The notes beneath the pieces are model-generated. The model saw only the letters and a list, made by a program, of their open reading frames with translations, ran no database searches and had not been told where the DNA came from. Source: Eumeta japonica (Eukaryota > Arthropoda > Insecta > Lepidoptera > Psychidae). Taken from it: DNA of 64,000 nucleotides. The position numbers were made by a program, and so were the translations under genes. Location: positions 1 to 64,000 of the forward strand of contig BGZK01000281.1 in NCBI GenBank assembly GCA_005406025.1. The letters are read 5' to 3'. Positions 11,471 through 22,569 of this stretch are shown here, piece after piece. The first letter of the stretch is position 1. Every line of letters starts with the position of its first letter.

Positions 11471-11479
11471 GAAAAAAAT

Positions 11480-12200
11480 TTTAGCGCGAATACTTTCTCA
11501 ACTTAAATTTTCGAAACAACGTCGCAATGGAAAACCGATGACAATTCGCACAGACTAAACCGTAACCTACTCTCAAAAAGCTTTCTGAAACTTTTCTTAA
11601 ATATTTTTATTACAAATGGCTAGTACGAGCAATTTTCAGTATGATCTAGGTAATATTTAATTTAGTTAGGCCAATATGTCAATAGATCATTTTAGTATAA
11701 AGTGTCTTCTATATTAAAATCATGTCGACTTGTAGAACAGATAACAGTAATTATACGTTTGCGTTTATCTTTGCTTCCACTTTGATAGGCTTCCGTCGAA
11801 TTTTCGACAGGCCAATGTCAAAAAGAACACAAAGTGAGCTTGTCAACATGACCAGTTTTTAATAGGACCTAATCTAATACAGCCTTTTCGCTGTGACCTA
11901 GAATTCAGAGTACTCGTTATGTGACTCATGGCATTTCGAATCATGATCGTGACACCTAGTCAATTGGAAAAATGGCAAGCGTGATTCGTACGCACGACGT
12001 TCCGTATGTACCACTACGTATGTTTTAGGGACTATGGCTTGTGTTCGATTTTAAACGTTTCAATGTTGAAACATACCTTCAGTAAATTTCTTTCATGTCA
12101 GATGGAGTGTTGGAGACAACGACCATTGTTCACTCGCGTCGACGACGTCCGTAAACGGCGACAACGGCTTAACGCGCTCTGCGTGTAGCAGTAGCGGTGT
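11480..12200. other. No gene seen
   Basis: Unremarkable sequence between the mariner remnant and the hairpin at 12202. A slightly GC-richer tract lies at about 12110-12200, with GTCGACGACGTCCG-type sequence, but no coherent reading frame. Confidence 0.5.
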
Positions 12201-12201
12201 G

Positions 12202-12240
12202 GATGATTTTTTTTAAATTGACTACTTAAAAAAAATCATC
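12202..12240. repeat. Perfect hairpin, 15-bp arms
   Basis: GATGATTTTTTTTAA at 12202-12216 is matched exactly by its reverse complement at 12226-12240 across a 9-base loop. The right side of the hairpin abuts a GGTTCGAACC palindrome at 12262-12271. Confidence 0.85.
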
Positions 12241-12294
12241 GGACAAATCACCCATGGTCAGGGTTCGAACCCGATAAATTCGGATTGTCTATGT

Positions 12295-12494
12295 ACATAA
12301 GAAAGCTAAATACCACCGATTGACTGACTGACTCATCGCGAGATCTCCAAACCTATAAGTCAGATTGACTTGAAATTTGACATACTCTTTTCAGAACGTA
12401 TATGCTCACAGATGACGGGTTTTACGCAAATCCTATCCAAAAAAATCCTTTCATCATTTTATGTCTATGGGGCGGAGCCGCGACCGAAAGCTAG
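12295..12494 (+). mobile_element. Helitron 3'-end remnant
   Basis: Starts with tandem GACT units (ATTGACTGACTGACTC, about 12318-12334), passes through a TTGACTTGAAATTTGACATA block, and ends GGGGCGGAGCCGCGACCGAAAGCTAG at 12491-12494 followed by T (shown here in parts: GGGGCGGAGCC, GCGACCGAAAG, CTAG). A GC-rich stretch just before a terminal CTAG with insertion before T is the usual 3' end of insect Helitrons. No Rep/helicase coding is present, so this is a non-autonomous copy. Confidence 0.6.
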
Positions 12495-14429
12495 TTTATG
12501 TGTATAAATAACAAATAAATTAAAAAGTTGGCCTTTTTTCATATAAAAGAGAATAATAATTAAGTATTTGTATAGAGAGAACGCAGAATTTACCAGAGAG
12601 AGCTGAGAAGTAGAGTGTGTGTTTTTACACTGGCGTTGCGTTTAATAGAATCCATGCAGAACACTAATCTTTTATTTAGTTACAATAACCTCGATTCGCT
12701 TTACAAATATATTTAAAAAAGTTAAGGGCAAAATTGGCAGATGAGAAGTCGTACACGCAGACACCCGAATCTTGTCACAAGCATTCCGTTTTGATCGTTA
12801 TGCACGGAACCCTAAGAATTGTGAAATATGCTGAGATTGAAAAAAAACTAAAAGGCTATAAATAAATATTACCTTAATCAGAGGCAAGCCGGCGCATAAA
12901 TTATTAAAAAAACAAATTCTATTTATTATTCAATTAGCCTTTAGTAATGGTCTTTATTTTTTTTAATTAATTATTTTTTTAAGCTATAATTCTTTTGAAA
13001 CGTTAGAAAAACAGATCAATGTATTTACAGCATGTGTTAACACACATTAAGTTAGTATTATATATTTTTTCTTCTAGGTACTTTCTTGTCGATCTGTCCT
13101 GTCGTAGGGTTAAATAAATAAGTAAATGAAAAGTGTAAAGGGCTTCACGTTGAAATCAAACAACTGTCTTTACTTATCAATCACATACAAGAATATTTCC
13201 CTTTTCATGGTTAACCATTTAATATTTAAAATGTTATACATATCACGTGATTCATTGAGTAAATGTTGTTTTTTTATTGCAAATATCAGATGATCGCTGT
13301 CGCCCATTTGCACTCGTAATCCCGAGAGAAGTAACCGGTGCGTTGACGGCTTCTTGGATAGGAATAGAATATCTGATGGAGGGAGTGGGGGGAGGACTCA
13401 TGAAGGATGGATCGGGGAGTGGGGCGATGAAGTGGAAAAAGGGCCACCGGAACTGTCGTTCGCTGATGTAAATGAAACAGCGGAAGCCGTACACGTCCGT
13501 ATACTGTGAGAGTATAATATTTCTCTGGTCCAACTGGCCAACTTTCGTACTGTTCCCAAGGCGATCACAGCATGGGTCTAACACAATTATTATTGTTTGT
13601 ATTGTTAATTATTAGCCCCCGACACAAGTAGGGGTGCGGACTCCAGTTTGTTTCGGTTTGTACAAATATTTTTTTTAAAATTGTGAATTTAATTTCAGTT
13701 TTTTTTTCTGAAATATGTTTTGCGTCATGAAATGTTTACTTATTCTCTTGACTTTAAATGAACACCAACATCATTTTGGATTAGGTCAGATATTTATAGC
13801 TTCAAGATACCAAAGCAAACCATTGACACATCCGTTATCGTCCATCCTGGCTTGTTATAGTATTCTCAATGCAATGCGTATAATAGATGAATGGATTTAA
13901 CGAATAGATATCATAAAAATCACACAACATGCCTTCAAGCGAAGCTGTCGGGGGTTCCAATACCCATGTGCTGGTTCTGTCATTGGATCTTAACAATTGT
14001 ATGAACACAACAATACTAAATGAAAATAAACGAAGCACGGACTCCATTGGTTTACGTTTAAGTTTTGTAACGGAGCCTCTGACTACATCGTTCAATACTT
14101 TTGGTAAGGCGTAACGGAGCTATTAGCGTTGCCGTCCTCGAAAAAATGCAGAATTGCAACTTCATAACTATAATACGTATGACATATTTATGATTATATG
14201 TCCTTCGTGATAGATAAAGGACTTAATTATATTTTTTTCGTTTAAGGTGAGTCGAAAAATATTTTAAAAAACAGAAGGTGTGCCTTGTTAACGGCGATAG
14301 AGTGTACCCTCACCCACAATATGAAATGGCGTGGGTTGTTTTTGCTTGTGATTCGTGAGAACGAAACAGCGCGATACAAAAAAGAAAAATACTGAATTGA
14401 TTCCAAAACTTCTATTATTCTGCTTATGT

Positions 14430-15540
14430 TTCTAAGTAAAATAGGCTAAAGTGTCTTATTTATAACATTTTGTTAACTACTCTACCGATAAATTCCAAAG
14501 TCTGTCCAGTTATTTTCCTTAAAAAGCAACGTCGATTTTTGCAAAATGTGTAAAAATCGGTGAGTTCGTTCGAGAGATATTATTAACGGAGAAACGAAAT
14601 AAAGCTTTTTTCAAAATACATGGGTACTTGATGAATTGTTGTCGAGTACTCAGTCATCTTTTTCTGCAAACGAGGTCAAATGACCTAAAGCACATCAAAA
14701 TCGAATAACGTGTTCGAAAGATATCGTAGTCGCAATATTTAAAAAATATCGTTTTTTTACTTCCCGCTAATAAAATTGAGAAATTGTCATAAATTGGGAA
14801 GTTATAGTTTTCAGTCCGATTTTCCAAAATATCGTCAACAGACTTTGACGTTTTAGGATCCTAAGTATCTATTTTGTATGCATGTTTGTGTGTGTTTGAA
14901 AATACTCAAAAAGCATTTAGTTACAATATTTTGTCAACTATTCTAGCGATAAATATCAAAAACTAACTACTGATTGGTTTCCTGCTTAAAAAACAACATT
15001 CGTCGTTGCGACCTGTATCAAAATCGGAAGGTTTACTAAAGAGACATGGTTAACGAAAAATTCAGAACAAGGTTTTTTTTTAAAATGACATGTGAAGTTC
15101 TTCATGGATTCCCGTTTGATACTAGGTCATCTTTTCCTGTTTAAAAAACTGCATCGAATGTCATAAAGTAGATCAAAATCGAACTAAGCGTTCGAAAGAC
15201 GTGGTATGTGAAAATTAAGAAAAAAAAAATTATATGTATGTTTTGAACTCGAAGACCTCAAAGCGTATTAGAATTATAAATCAGAGCTCGAAGAATTTGA
15301 AAAAAATTTGAAATCGGTGTCTTGAGCGTGATGAACTTAAGAATATTCCCACTTCATATTTGAACACTTTGAGTTCAAAAGTAGTAAGACATTTCAGGGA
15401 TAGCTTGGGGTCAACCGTTTTTAAAATTTTTAAGCACGAAATACTTATAGAAAATATTTATTACTCAAGGAGCTCAAAGACGCATCGATAAATATCATAG
15501 CAGGAAGTTTTATGGATGACCTGTAGAATGTTATTTCAAA
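14430..15540 (+). repeat. Approximately 1-kb dispersed repeat, copy 1, with internal duplication
   Basis: Contains the blocks shared with the copies at 28090, 32850 and 59990: GACGTTTTAGGATCCTAAG then TATTTTGTATG and a GT-rich run (about 14850-14900), TCATCTTTTTCTGC (about 14653), ATCAAAATCGAA with GTTCGAAAGA (about 15170-15200), then GAGCTCGAAG, GGTCAACCGTTTTTAAAA and CATCGATAAATATCATAGCAGGAAG (15280-15520). A block of about 270 bp beginning ACATTTTGTTAACTACTCT (14466) recurs, diverged, at about 14925, a duplication with a spacing near 460 bp. No open frame spans it and no RNA-gene signal is seen. Confidence 0.7.
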
Positions 15541-15955
15541 AGAGTGTTATTTCATATTTCGGTTTAAAGGTACAAATCGAAAACAAAGTTAAAGGCAAAT
15601 GAAATTTTTTTTCAAAGCTCGTTCTCTCGATATCGGTTTTAGCATTCTTTCAGTTCTGATGAAATGATCTCATTTTAAGCGTTTTTCAGTTTTCATACAG
15701 AAACATTAAATATTTACGAAATATATAATACCACATATGCGGCCCAACAAGCGTTTTTTATCTTCCCATAAAAATCCTATCTAGATCTGTTCAGCGGTTC
15801 CGAAAATAGAAGACAGACAGATACGATATTTGAAAAGCAATCGTATGGGTGCATATGTACGAATAGCATTATGGACTGAAAAAAAAAACGCAATTTTTTT
15901 CAAATCACAGACAAACCAAAAACAAATTTCAATTCGTTTATATTTGTTTATGTTC

Positions 15956-15972
15956 ATATATATATATATATA
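15956..15972. repeat. (AT)n microsatellite
   Basis: A run of about eight AT units directly visible in the sequence. Confidence 0.9.
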
Positions 15973-16418
15973 GATTTTATCGAATTCAAATAACAAGAAA
16001 ATGTCAAAGGCCACACATACAAAGACTAATAATAATTATGCATGTAGGTATGTGAACAGAATTTCTGAACAAACTTTTTTGCGTTAATGACGCGACATAT
16101 CAGTACAGATGTATTGGCGAACATTGGCGTTATTACGTTTGTCTCGTCTCATAATCTTCATATTCCATTATTTTATTGCAAATGTTTAACAGTTTGTAAT
16201 TTTGAAACGGTTAAAGGAAACTTTTTTATGTTCACTGTTAGCTTATTAACAAACTGTGTTTTATATTTATTACGGCATCACAGGTTAGTGACCTGAAATA
16301 ACCTGAATAAATGAAAATAAATAACATATTTAAGAGTTACCTAATTGCCGATAGCGACGTCAAAGACGAGCTTAAAATAAGAATTAATTGGAATTATATG
16401 AATTAATATTATAATAAA

Positions 16419-16745
16419 CTAGCTTCCGCCCATGGCTCCGCCAGTCGTGTATTTTTTCCATCAACCGATCTTAGCCCTATCCCGTTTCCGGTTCTAATCC
16501 CGGTCATGCTCTCGATGGCATTTGTCTCATTCTCGGTTCCGACCGCGGTCACGCCTTTTATTTCGAACCCGTTCTAGATCTAAGTAGATTACGATGCTTG
16601 TCCCGTTTTCAATTCTGATCCCGGTACTGCTCCGACCCCGTTCATGCTCTTCATTCTAATTTGATTCGACACTTGATTCTGCTCTTGGGTCTGTTTGCAA
16701 TTTCGATTCCGTTACCGATCACGTTTTCGATTTTGACAGGGTTAG
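16419..16745 (-). mobile_element. Helitron 3' end with degenerate internal repeats (reverse)
   Basis: On the minus strand this ends in GGCGGAGCCATGGGCGGAAG then CTAG (plus coordinates 16419-16422), a Helitron-like terminus. Inward (16460-16745) lies a degenerate array of about 15-20-bp units of the type GATCCCGGTC/TTCCGGTTCTAAT, which on the minus strand reads GGGATCxGAACCGG. The same unit type, purine-rich on the other strand, occurs at 39240-39430 and 52210-52320. Non-coding. Confidence 0.6.
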
Positions 16746-17056
16746 CATCAAAATGAAATTCGGATTATATTACTCGGAGATAGTACGAATGGAAGAATTT
16801 TCAGAATCTATAATAGCATAAATACGAAGATGATGCCAGAGTGAAATGTTAATAGTCTGTGTTACTGAAGAAGCTTCTTATTTATGAAGAAATGTTAAGA
16901 ATCGGTTCTGTAATTCGGTTAAATGGTACGAATAAGCAAACGAAATCGGGGATAGTTGTTGGTTTTTTTCAGTAAACTTTTTTTTTTCAGAAAGCCCAGC
17001 ATGTCGCCGGTTTTAAAGCAATCGGATGAATAGTTTAGGTATTAATCCGTCCGTCC

Positions 17057-17100
17057 GTCCATCTTCTTTCCTAATAATATTATTAGGTAAGAAGACGGAC
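17057..17100. repeat. 44-bp near-perfect palindrome without loop
   Basis: Arms 17057-17078 and 17079-17100 are reverse complements with two mismatched pairs out of 22. The centre is the exact 18-base palindrome CCTAATAATATTATTAGG, and the outer parts pair GTCC with GGAC and TCTTCTT with AAGAAGA. The left flank repeats CCGT three times. Confidence 0.85.
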
Positions 17101-17579
17101 AATATACGATTATTTTTATACATTATACAACACTAGTCCCTTCGTTCACTATCTGCGAAAGACGCATCTCGCCATTTTTAATAAGCAATATTTATATCAT
17201 ACATAATCGTACCTCGCTTCATAAAAAGTTTCAAACGATCAAGCAAAAAAGTCGATCCAATTCACTCCGCTAAAAAGTGAATTTTCAAAAATTCTTTCTT
17301 ATTGAGCCCTTACATTGTACAACATGTTATCTGATCAAATTTATTTTCGATCGTACTTTTAATTTGGAAATCTCGTCCTCATAAATTGGTGAGTATCTTT
17401 TCTTCTTTTATAAATTTATTATTTTTATTTTATGTATTAGATAATAAACTACTGCACCAATTGATATACTGTAAAAATCAAACTCTTTACCCATGAAATT
17501 TCCACGCCGATTATTGTGTCAGGATATACTTACCTCTTTGTTAAGCCATACTCTACCGCAATCTTTTCATTTCAGATTG

Positions 17580-17825
17580 AGTGGCGTGCATCTTAAGCTT
17601 TCCACGCTGGCATAGATGAGGATTGCGAACTGTTAAAGGCTATCATCACCAATGTAACGATAACGTCCGGGACCGACAGCTTGAGATGCACCTCATGGCA
17701 CGGAGCGTGTGGTATCGTCGACCTCAGTTAAAAACTCATGGGTCGATTGAGCCGTGGTCAGGATCGAACTTGATACCTTCAGATCCTTAGCCGAGCTTCA
17801 ACCACCGAGCCGCCACCGCTCCGTA
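17580..17825 (-). mobile_element. tRNA-derived SINE
   Basis: On the minus strand the element begins near 17825 with GGCGGCTCGGTGGTTGAAGC, which matches the spacing and key bases of an RNA polymerase III A box (plus 17799-17814), followed about 35 bases on by AGTTCGATCCTGACC, a clear B box (GTTCGATCC, plus 17761-17769). The body continues through CACACGCTCCGTGCCATGAGG and CCGGACGTTATCG to about 17580. The tRNA-like head plus unrelated body is the layout of a SINE. The terminal tail is AT-rich but has no clean poly(A). Confidence 0.65.
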
Positions 17826-17829
17826 CTGA

Positions 17830-20310
17830 TTAAACTATTTGTTTTTATATAAATTCATGGAGTGTACTTGAAAACCATATGCAAACTTTATTTGATATAT
17901 TTCTTTCAATTTTAATACAAAAACCATCTTTGTGACTGAAATATCAAACGTAGATATATTGCGTTATGAATTTACTTGTATTGTTATTAGAGGTTAATAT
18001 TTTTGATACAAATTTTACTTCCTTATTTCAAACCGTTTAGGCACCAATAAATGGACCGAACGTCTAGTTTTTCTGGCTTCAATTATTGTTATAGTGATTT
18101 ATTACTAAAAACATATCTTTATCAGAATTAAAGATCGTTTATAGCATTCAGGAATCAGAATAACAACTTCCTGTTAATGACAGAATTTTTGGAATTGGAT
18201 TACTAGTTCTAGACATTACATCCAAGTTTAAAATTTACAAAATTATAAACTACACCTCTTTACAATATTATTATAAGCAAATAGTAACTGAATACTAACT
18301 TTAATTTAGAATAAATGACAACAGTTTTAATGACAGAATTATATAAACTGTCAATCGTGGAAAATCAGGATAAAATAATTTATTTATAATTAATAATAAT
18401 AATAATATAATTATAACTACAAATACGATCACGAAAAATCACGTGGTCACGCAATTACTCAAAAACACAGACGACACACGAACGAAAAAAAAATATTTTT
18501 ATGGTTAGGTACTATTAATTTAAAAATCTTAGACGTTTGGACTTATTACAGTTCGAATAATAAAAAAAAACAACAAAGCTTATTATTCAATAATTTTCAT
18601 ATCTGTTGGATAACTACAAGCGAATAAGAGAGTCGTTTATACAGTCGTTACTGTCACTAAGTACCTTTTTGTGTAAATGTCTGTTCTTATTTTTTATTTT
18701 AGGGTATCAGACGAAAGATTTTAACTTTAAAGACTTTGCTTCTAAAAACATATTCCATTTTGAATGTAGAAACAAACCAAAAGTAAGATTAAACAAAACA
18801 ACGTAATTACTAAAACATGAGCGGGAGAATGCAAGAACAGCGGAGAAAGGAGGCTGTATTCTTAAAGGGTCACATTTGAAAAATCTTCACGAAGGAAAGA
18901 TACATAAATTTTGTCCTCGACATGTTGCTTAAGTGCGCGTGAAAAAATAAGAGTGCTGAATGACAAATTTGTCAAACGCTCGGCTTCTCCTTGTGGTTAT
19001 ACTCCCTCCAGTATAGGGCGCACGTGGACGATCAGATCCTAGCTTCGTGGTAAAAACACAGGATTATTGTCTAAGTTGTTTCAGTTTAAAGTAATAATTC
19101 AATCATTATACCTACGCTTAAATATCTATTTTTAACAATTTTATATTTAATTAACATAACATAATGATGCAAACCCATCTTGTAAAACATTCCAAAAGGA
19201 ATATATCCATAGTCATCTCCTTGTAATTATCTTTCAAAAAGAAATAAATTTGGAACATCTCTTTCTTTATGCATAAAATTGAACAATAGTAACCGATTTT
19301 AATTTTATTTGTTTTAACTCTATTATTTCTGTGATCGATTTTTTGTTTGAAAACCTTTGCTATCCTCTTTACACCTTTATAATTTAACTAATGAAAATCC
19401 CTTACCTGATAGCATAGCATAATCTTCAATTTCAATTTTTAAGTATCAACATCACTGCGGTTTATTCTATCAGCCAAATGTATACGTATGTATAAGTAAG
19501 GCTAATATATATAATAATCGTTTCGCGCCCGCTTCGATTGCTCGTAAATTAAACTTGAGTAATGAGTTTTTTTTAATTATATAATATAAACTCTCAATTT
19601 CCAATAACTAATTATCCCTCGTTTGTGCAAAAAAAAATCTTGTTCTAAAATTCCAACACATAATTTACCAAAATGGAAAATCTAACTACAAATACGCGGT
19701 TAAATGATAAACGAGCACATGAACTTCCTTTTCCTTTATAGTAAATTGGCCGCATCTGCCGGATCCGCTGTACGTAAATTAAAATTCGGCAACTATTATA
19801 TATGATCCAGATTTCGCTCTCGATTTCTATCGCAATCCTCCTTGTTTTAATGGCGGTCTTGACAACGTTCTCAGATCCAATTTGGAAATTGTTGCTGTTT
19901 TTGTTTTTTCTTTTTATATGCATACATTTTTCTTATATAAAAAGTATCCTATATCGTATTTTATGATATGATTTATCTCTATGTAAAATTAGATTATAAT
20001 TCATATAACATTTTTTTGGAAATCAGCCCGGACAAACAATTCATAGATACGATACACTGACTATTATTTGCACAACTACATACTCCTTCTGTACTAAACG
20101 TTGTATTTTTTAAAACACTTTAGGAGTATAATAAAAAATAAACAAATATAATGCGCAACACTTAATTGCAGGCAAAAGACAAATAAGATTCAGGGTGCAT
20201 AATTCTATTATTCTGACCTCTGACTTATTAGTGAACTTTACTTTGGAGATCAAATATCTACCAATTTAGTAGGCATAAATAAATAGTAAACTCAAAATGG
20301 TAATTTAGTT
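17830..20310. other. AT-rich stretch, no gene seen
   Basis: No coding region or recognisable element. Short open frames (for example 18606-18806 plus and 19645-19923 minus) are of simple composition and match no family I know. Confidence 0.5.
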
Positions 20311-20319
20311 GGCGCCACC

Positions 20320-20586
20320 CGACAATAACAGCGGTGTGCTTCAAAGTCTCATTTGCAATGCAACTGCTAACCGCTAAAGCTAAAAACTAAACATGTCAAA
20401 ATGTCTTAGAGATGTCGGCATTTGTGACATTAATTTAATGTTATAAATGTCGATATCTTTAAGACTACCGTAGTCAACTGCCAAGTGTGAAGTTAAAACA
20501 TGTTTTGACGTTTGTAGTTTTTTACTTTAATAATTAACGATTAATTATTTAAAACGCGAGTTCGTAGCACACCGCTGCAAGTGTCG
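20320..20586. mobile_element. MITE-like inverted-repeat element
   Basis: Terminal inverted repeats of 21 bp at 20320-20340 and 20566-20586 share 18 positions, with the core CAGCGGTGTGCT exact on both sides. Inside, AGCTAAAAACTAAACATGTC on the left corresponds to AGTAAAAAACTACAAACGTC on the reverse of the right, so the inverted repeats extend with divergence for about 90 bp. At about 267 bp with no coding capacity this fits a MITE. If CAGCGG is the true end, an hAT relation is possible, but I see no 8-bp target duplication. Confidence 0.65.
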
Positions 20587-21039
20587 AAAAATACGAGATA
20601 GAAAGTTAACAAGCAGATTTTCATAACGATTAACATAGATTCATTTCTACAATTCCCAATATTTAGAGTTATCGATATTCACAATCACAGGCTTAATGGC
20701 TTTCATAAGTGTAATACAAGTTCGTTAATTTATTTCGAAGAGTTATTAATTACTATTACGTATAAAAATAAAATAGCTGACTTAGTTATTAATCGGGGTA
20801 TACTTTCCATAGTATATTTTCTGTAGATTCTTATAAGATCTAACTGAACCTTAACAGCAGGCAATGCATAAAATGCAAACGCTGATACAAACACAAACGA
20901 CTTAGAAGTAGTAAACGTAGGTACGCTTAATGGCGTCTACCTACCCGCACATCTGGTCCCTTCTATCAAAAATGAAAGAAAATAATTCCATTTTTATGAA
21001 AGTCTATCATAGATCTCTCGATATTAAATGGAAGTCAGT

Positions 21040-22560
21040 TCAGTAGTTGTCGCATATCTCGATATCCAATATGGTATGTATAGGATTTTTTGGGCGACGT
21101 TTGCCGACCTTTCTTTCCATCACACGCATTCGCTCTATAGATTTGTTTTGTTCATCCTTTCCAGACGGCCAAAGCACCGCAATATATTTCATTCACTCTA
21201 ATCACCACATCTTTCTGCAAACCATACCGCTCTCTGACATCACTGTTGCTACATCGAACTTTCAGAAACACTCCATGCATATTAAGCAGAGATCGCATCG
21301 CCACCATATTGATCCTTGTTTAAGGAGCCACGTTTCTTGGTGCAAATTTTAGACATTAAATTGTTTTGCTGGTCCCTCATAGATAGTGGACTCGTGCCTA
21401 AGTCAGTATTTTATACACTACCTGGGGCACCCCTGTGCCCAATGATTTCGTCACGGCACTGAATTTACTGACTTTATGATCAAAAAATATAGTTTCCATT
21501 TCTTACATGAGTTGCTTATAAAATTTCGTTCGATTCACCGCACGATTCGTGTCCTATTGTTTCATTACTCGCACCTCAATACTCGTTAATTCATAGCCCG
21601 TTAGCAATAAGAAATTAAGTAGCGCGTGACTTAACGTTCAGTACATGTAATTTTGAATTAAATTATAGATATATTGTATAATAAACAATTTTACTTTTGT
21701 TTTTTTTCTGCCATACCCAGCTTTGATTATCATATATAAGCGTAGGGATCAGAACCTAGTTATAGATAGCCAAACGCACTTGTAGTGACACACTTTTAAT
21801 ATTCATAATGGCAAGCAAGACCCCATTCATTTTATTTCCCGCATTCACTCTCCTTTCGATATCTATGTCATCTTTACCATCGTTTTTAAACAGACATATA
21901 TACAAACTCTTTCATATTTTCGACACTCTCACCTTCTATAAGTATACTCGTATCGCATTCAGGCGTGCTTTCGCCTCTTTCAAAAACCATCACCTTAGTT
22001 TTGCTAACATTTACTTTCATATCTCTCTTCTTAACAGAATCTTACATTTCATTTACCATCTCCTGCAGCTTGCACGCCGACACCGCAAGGATTACCTAAT
22101 CGACGGCGTACAAGAGGCACTTGACAGACAAATCATCCATTCTTAGTCGACACTCATACTCTTTCAGATTATGTAGACAACTATCTATGAGTAAATTAGA
22201 TAGCCACGGTGAAGCGCCATATCCCTGATACCCCTGCGGATGTCAAACTAGTCAGTGTATGCTCCGTTTATTCTGATACAAGCACCGGAGCCTCTGTATA
22301 GGATTGCAGTGCCTGTATCAATTCACTACTTACAACATGCATGGATAGAGTTCTCCATGGATCAATTCTTTTCACTATGTCATAACCTTTTCCAGATCTA
22401 CGAACTGCACAAAACTTTTTAGCCATTTGCCAAACACGTTGCCGCAATATTTCGCAGAGAAAAAACTTGGTCTGTACACCCCATCCCTTTCCACTTGTAT
22501 CCTAAGAAAAATTTCTCCTCAGTAATTTCTCCTCCTCCAAAAAATCCTCATTCGGTAAAT
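21040..22560 (-). pseudogene. RTE-clade LINE reverse transcriptase remnant
   Basis: On the minus strand a reading frame with scattered stops gives MDDLSVKCLLYAVD (about 22095-22135) followed by a stop, VILAVSACKLQEMVNEM, VNVSKTKVMVFERGES, and RRVNAGNKMNGVLLAIMN down to about 21800. This is the motif C to thumb region of an RTE-like non-LTR reverse transcriptase. Motif C is YAVD at 22099-22110 instead of YADD, with a stop codon at 22096-22098. Sequence from 22160 to 22560 covers the part just before motif C, and 21040-21330 covers the C-terminal end. The plus-strand frames of 112 and 101 codons here are antisense shadows. Confidence 0.85.
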
Positions 22561-22569
22561 ATCCATCAT

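Noticed and set aside
12262..12271. GGTTCGAACC as a tRNA T-arm
   Set aside because: No acceptor stem, A box or cloverleaf could be built around it on either strand.
13277..13471. Plus-strand frame with GVGGGLMKDGSGSG
   Set aside because: Purine-rich low-complexity sequence; no splice sites or domain.
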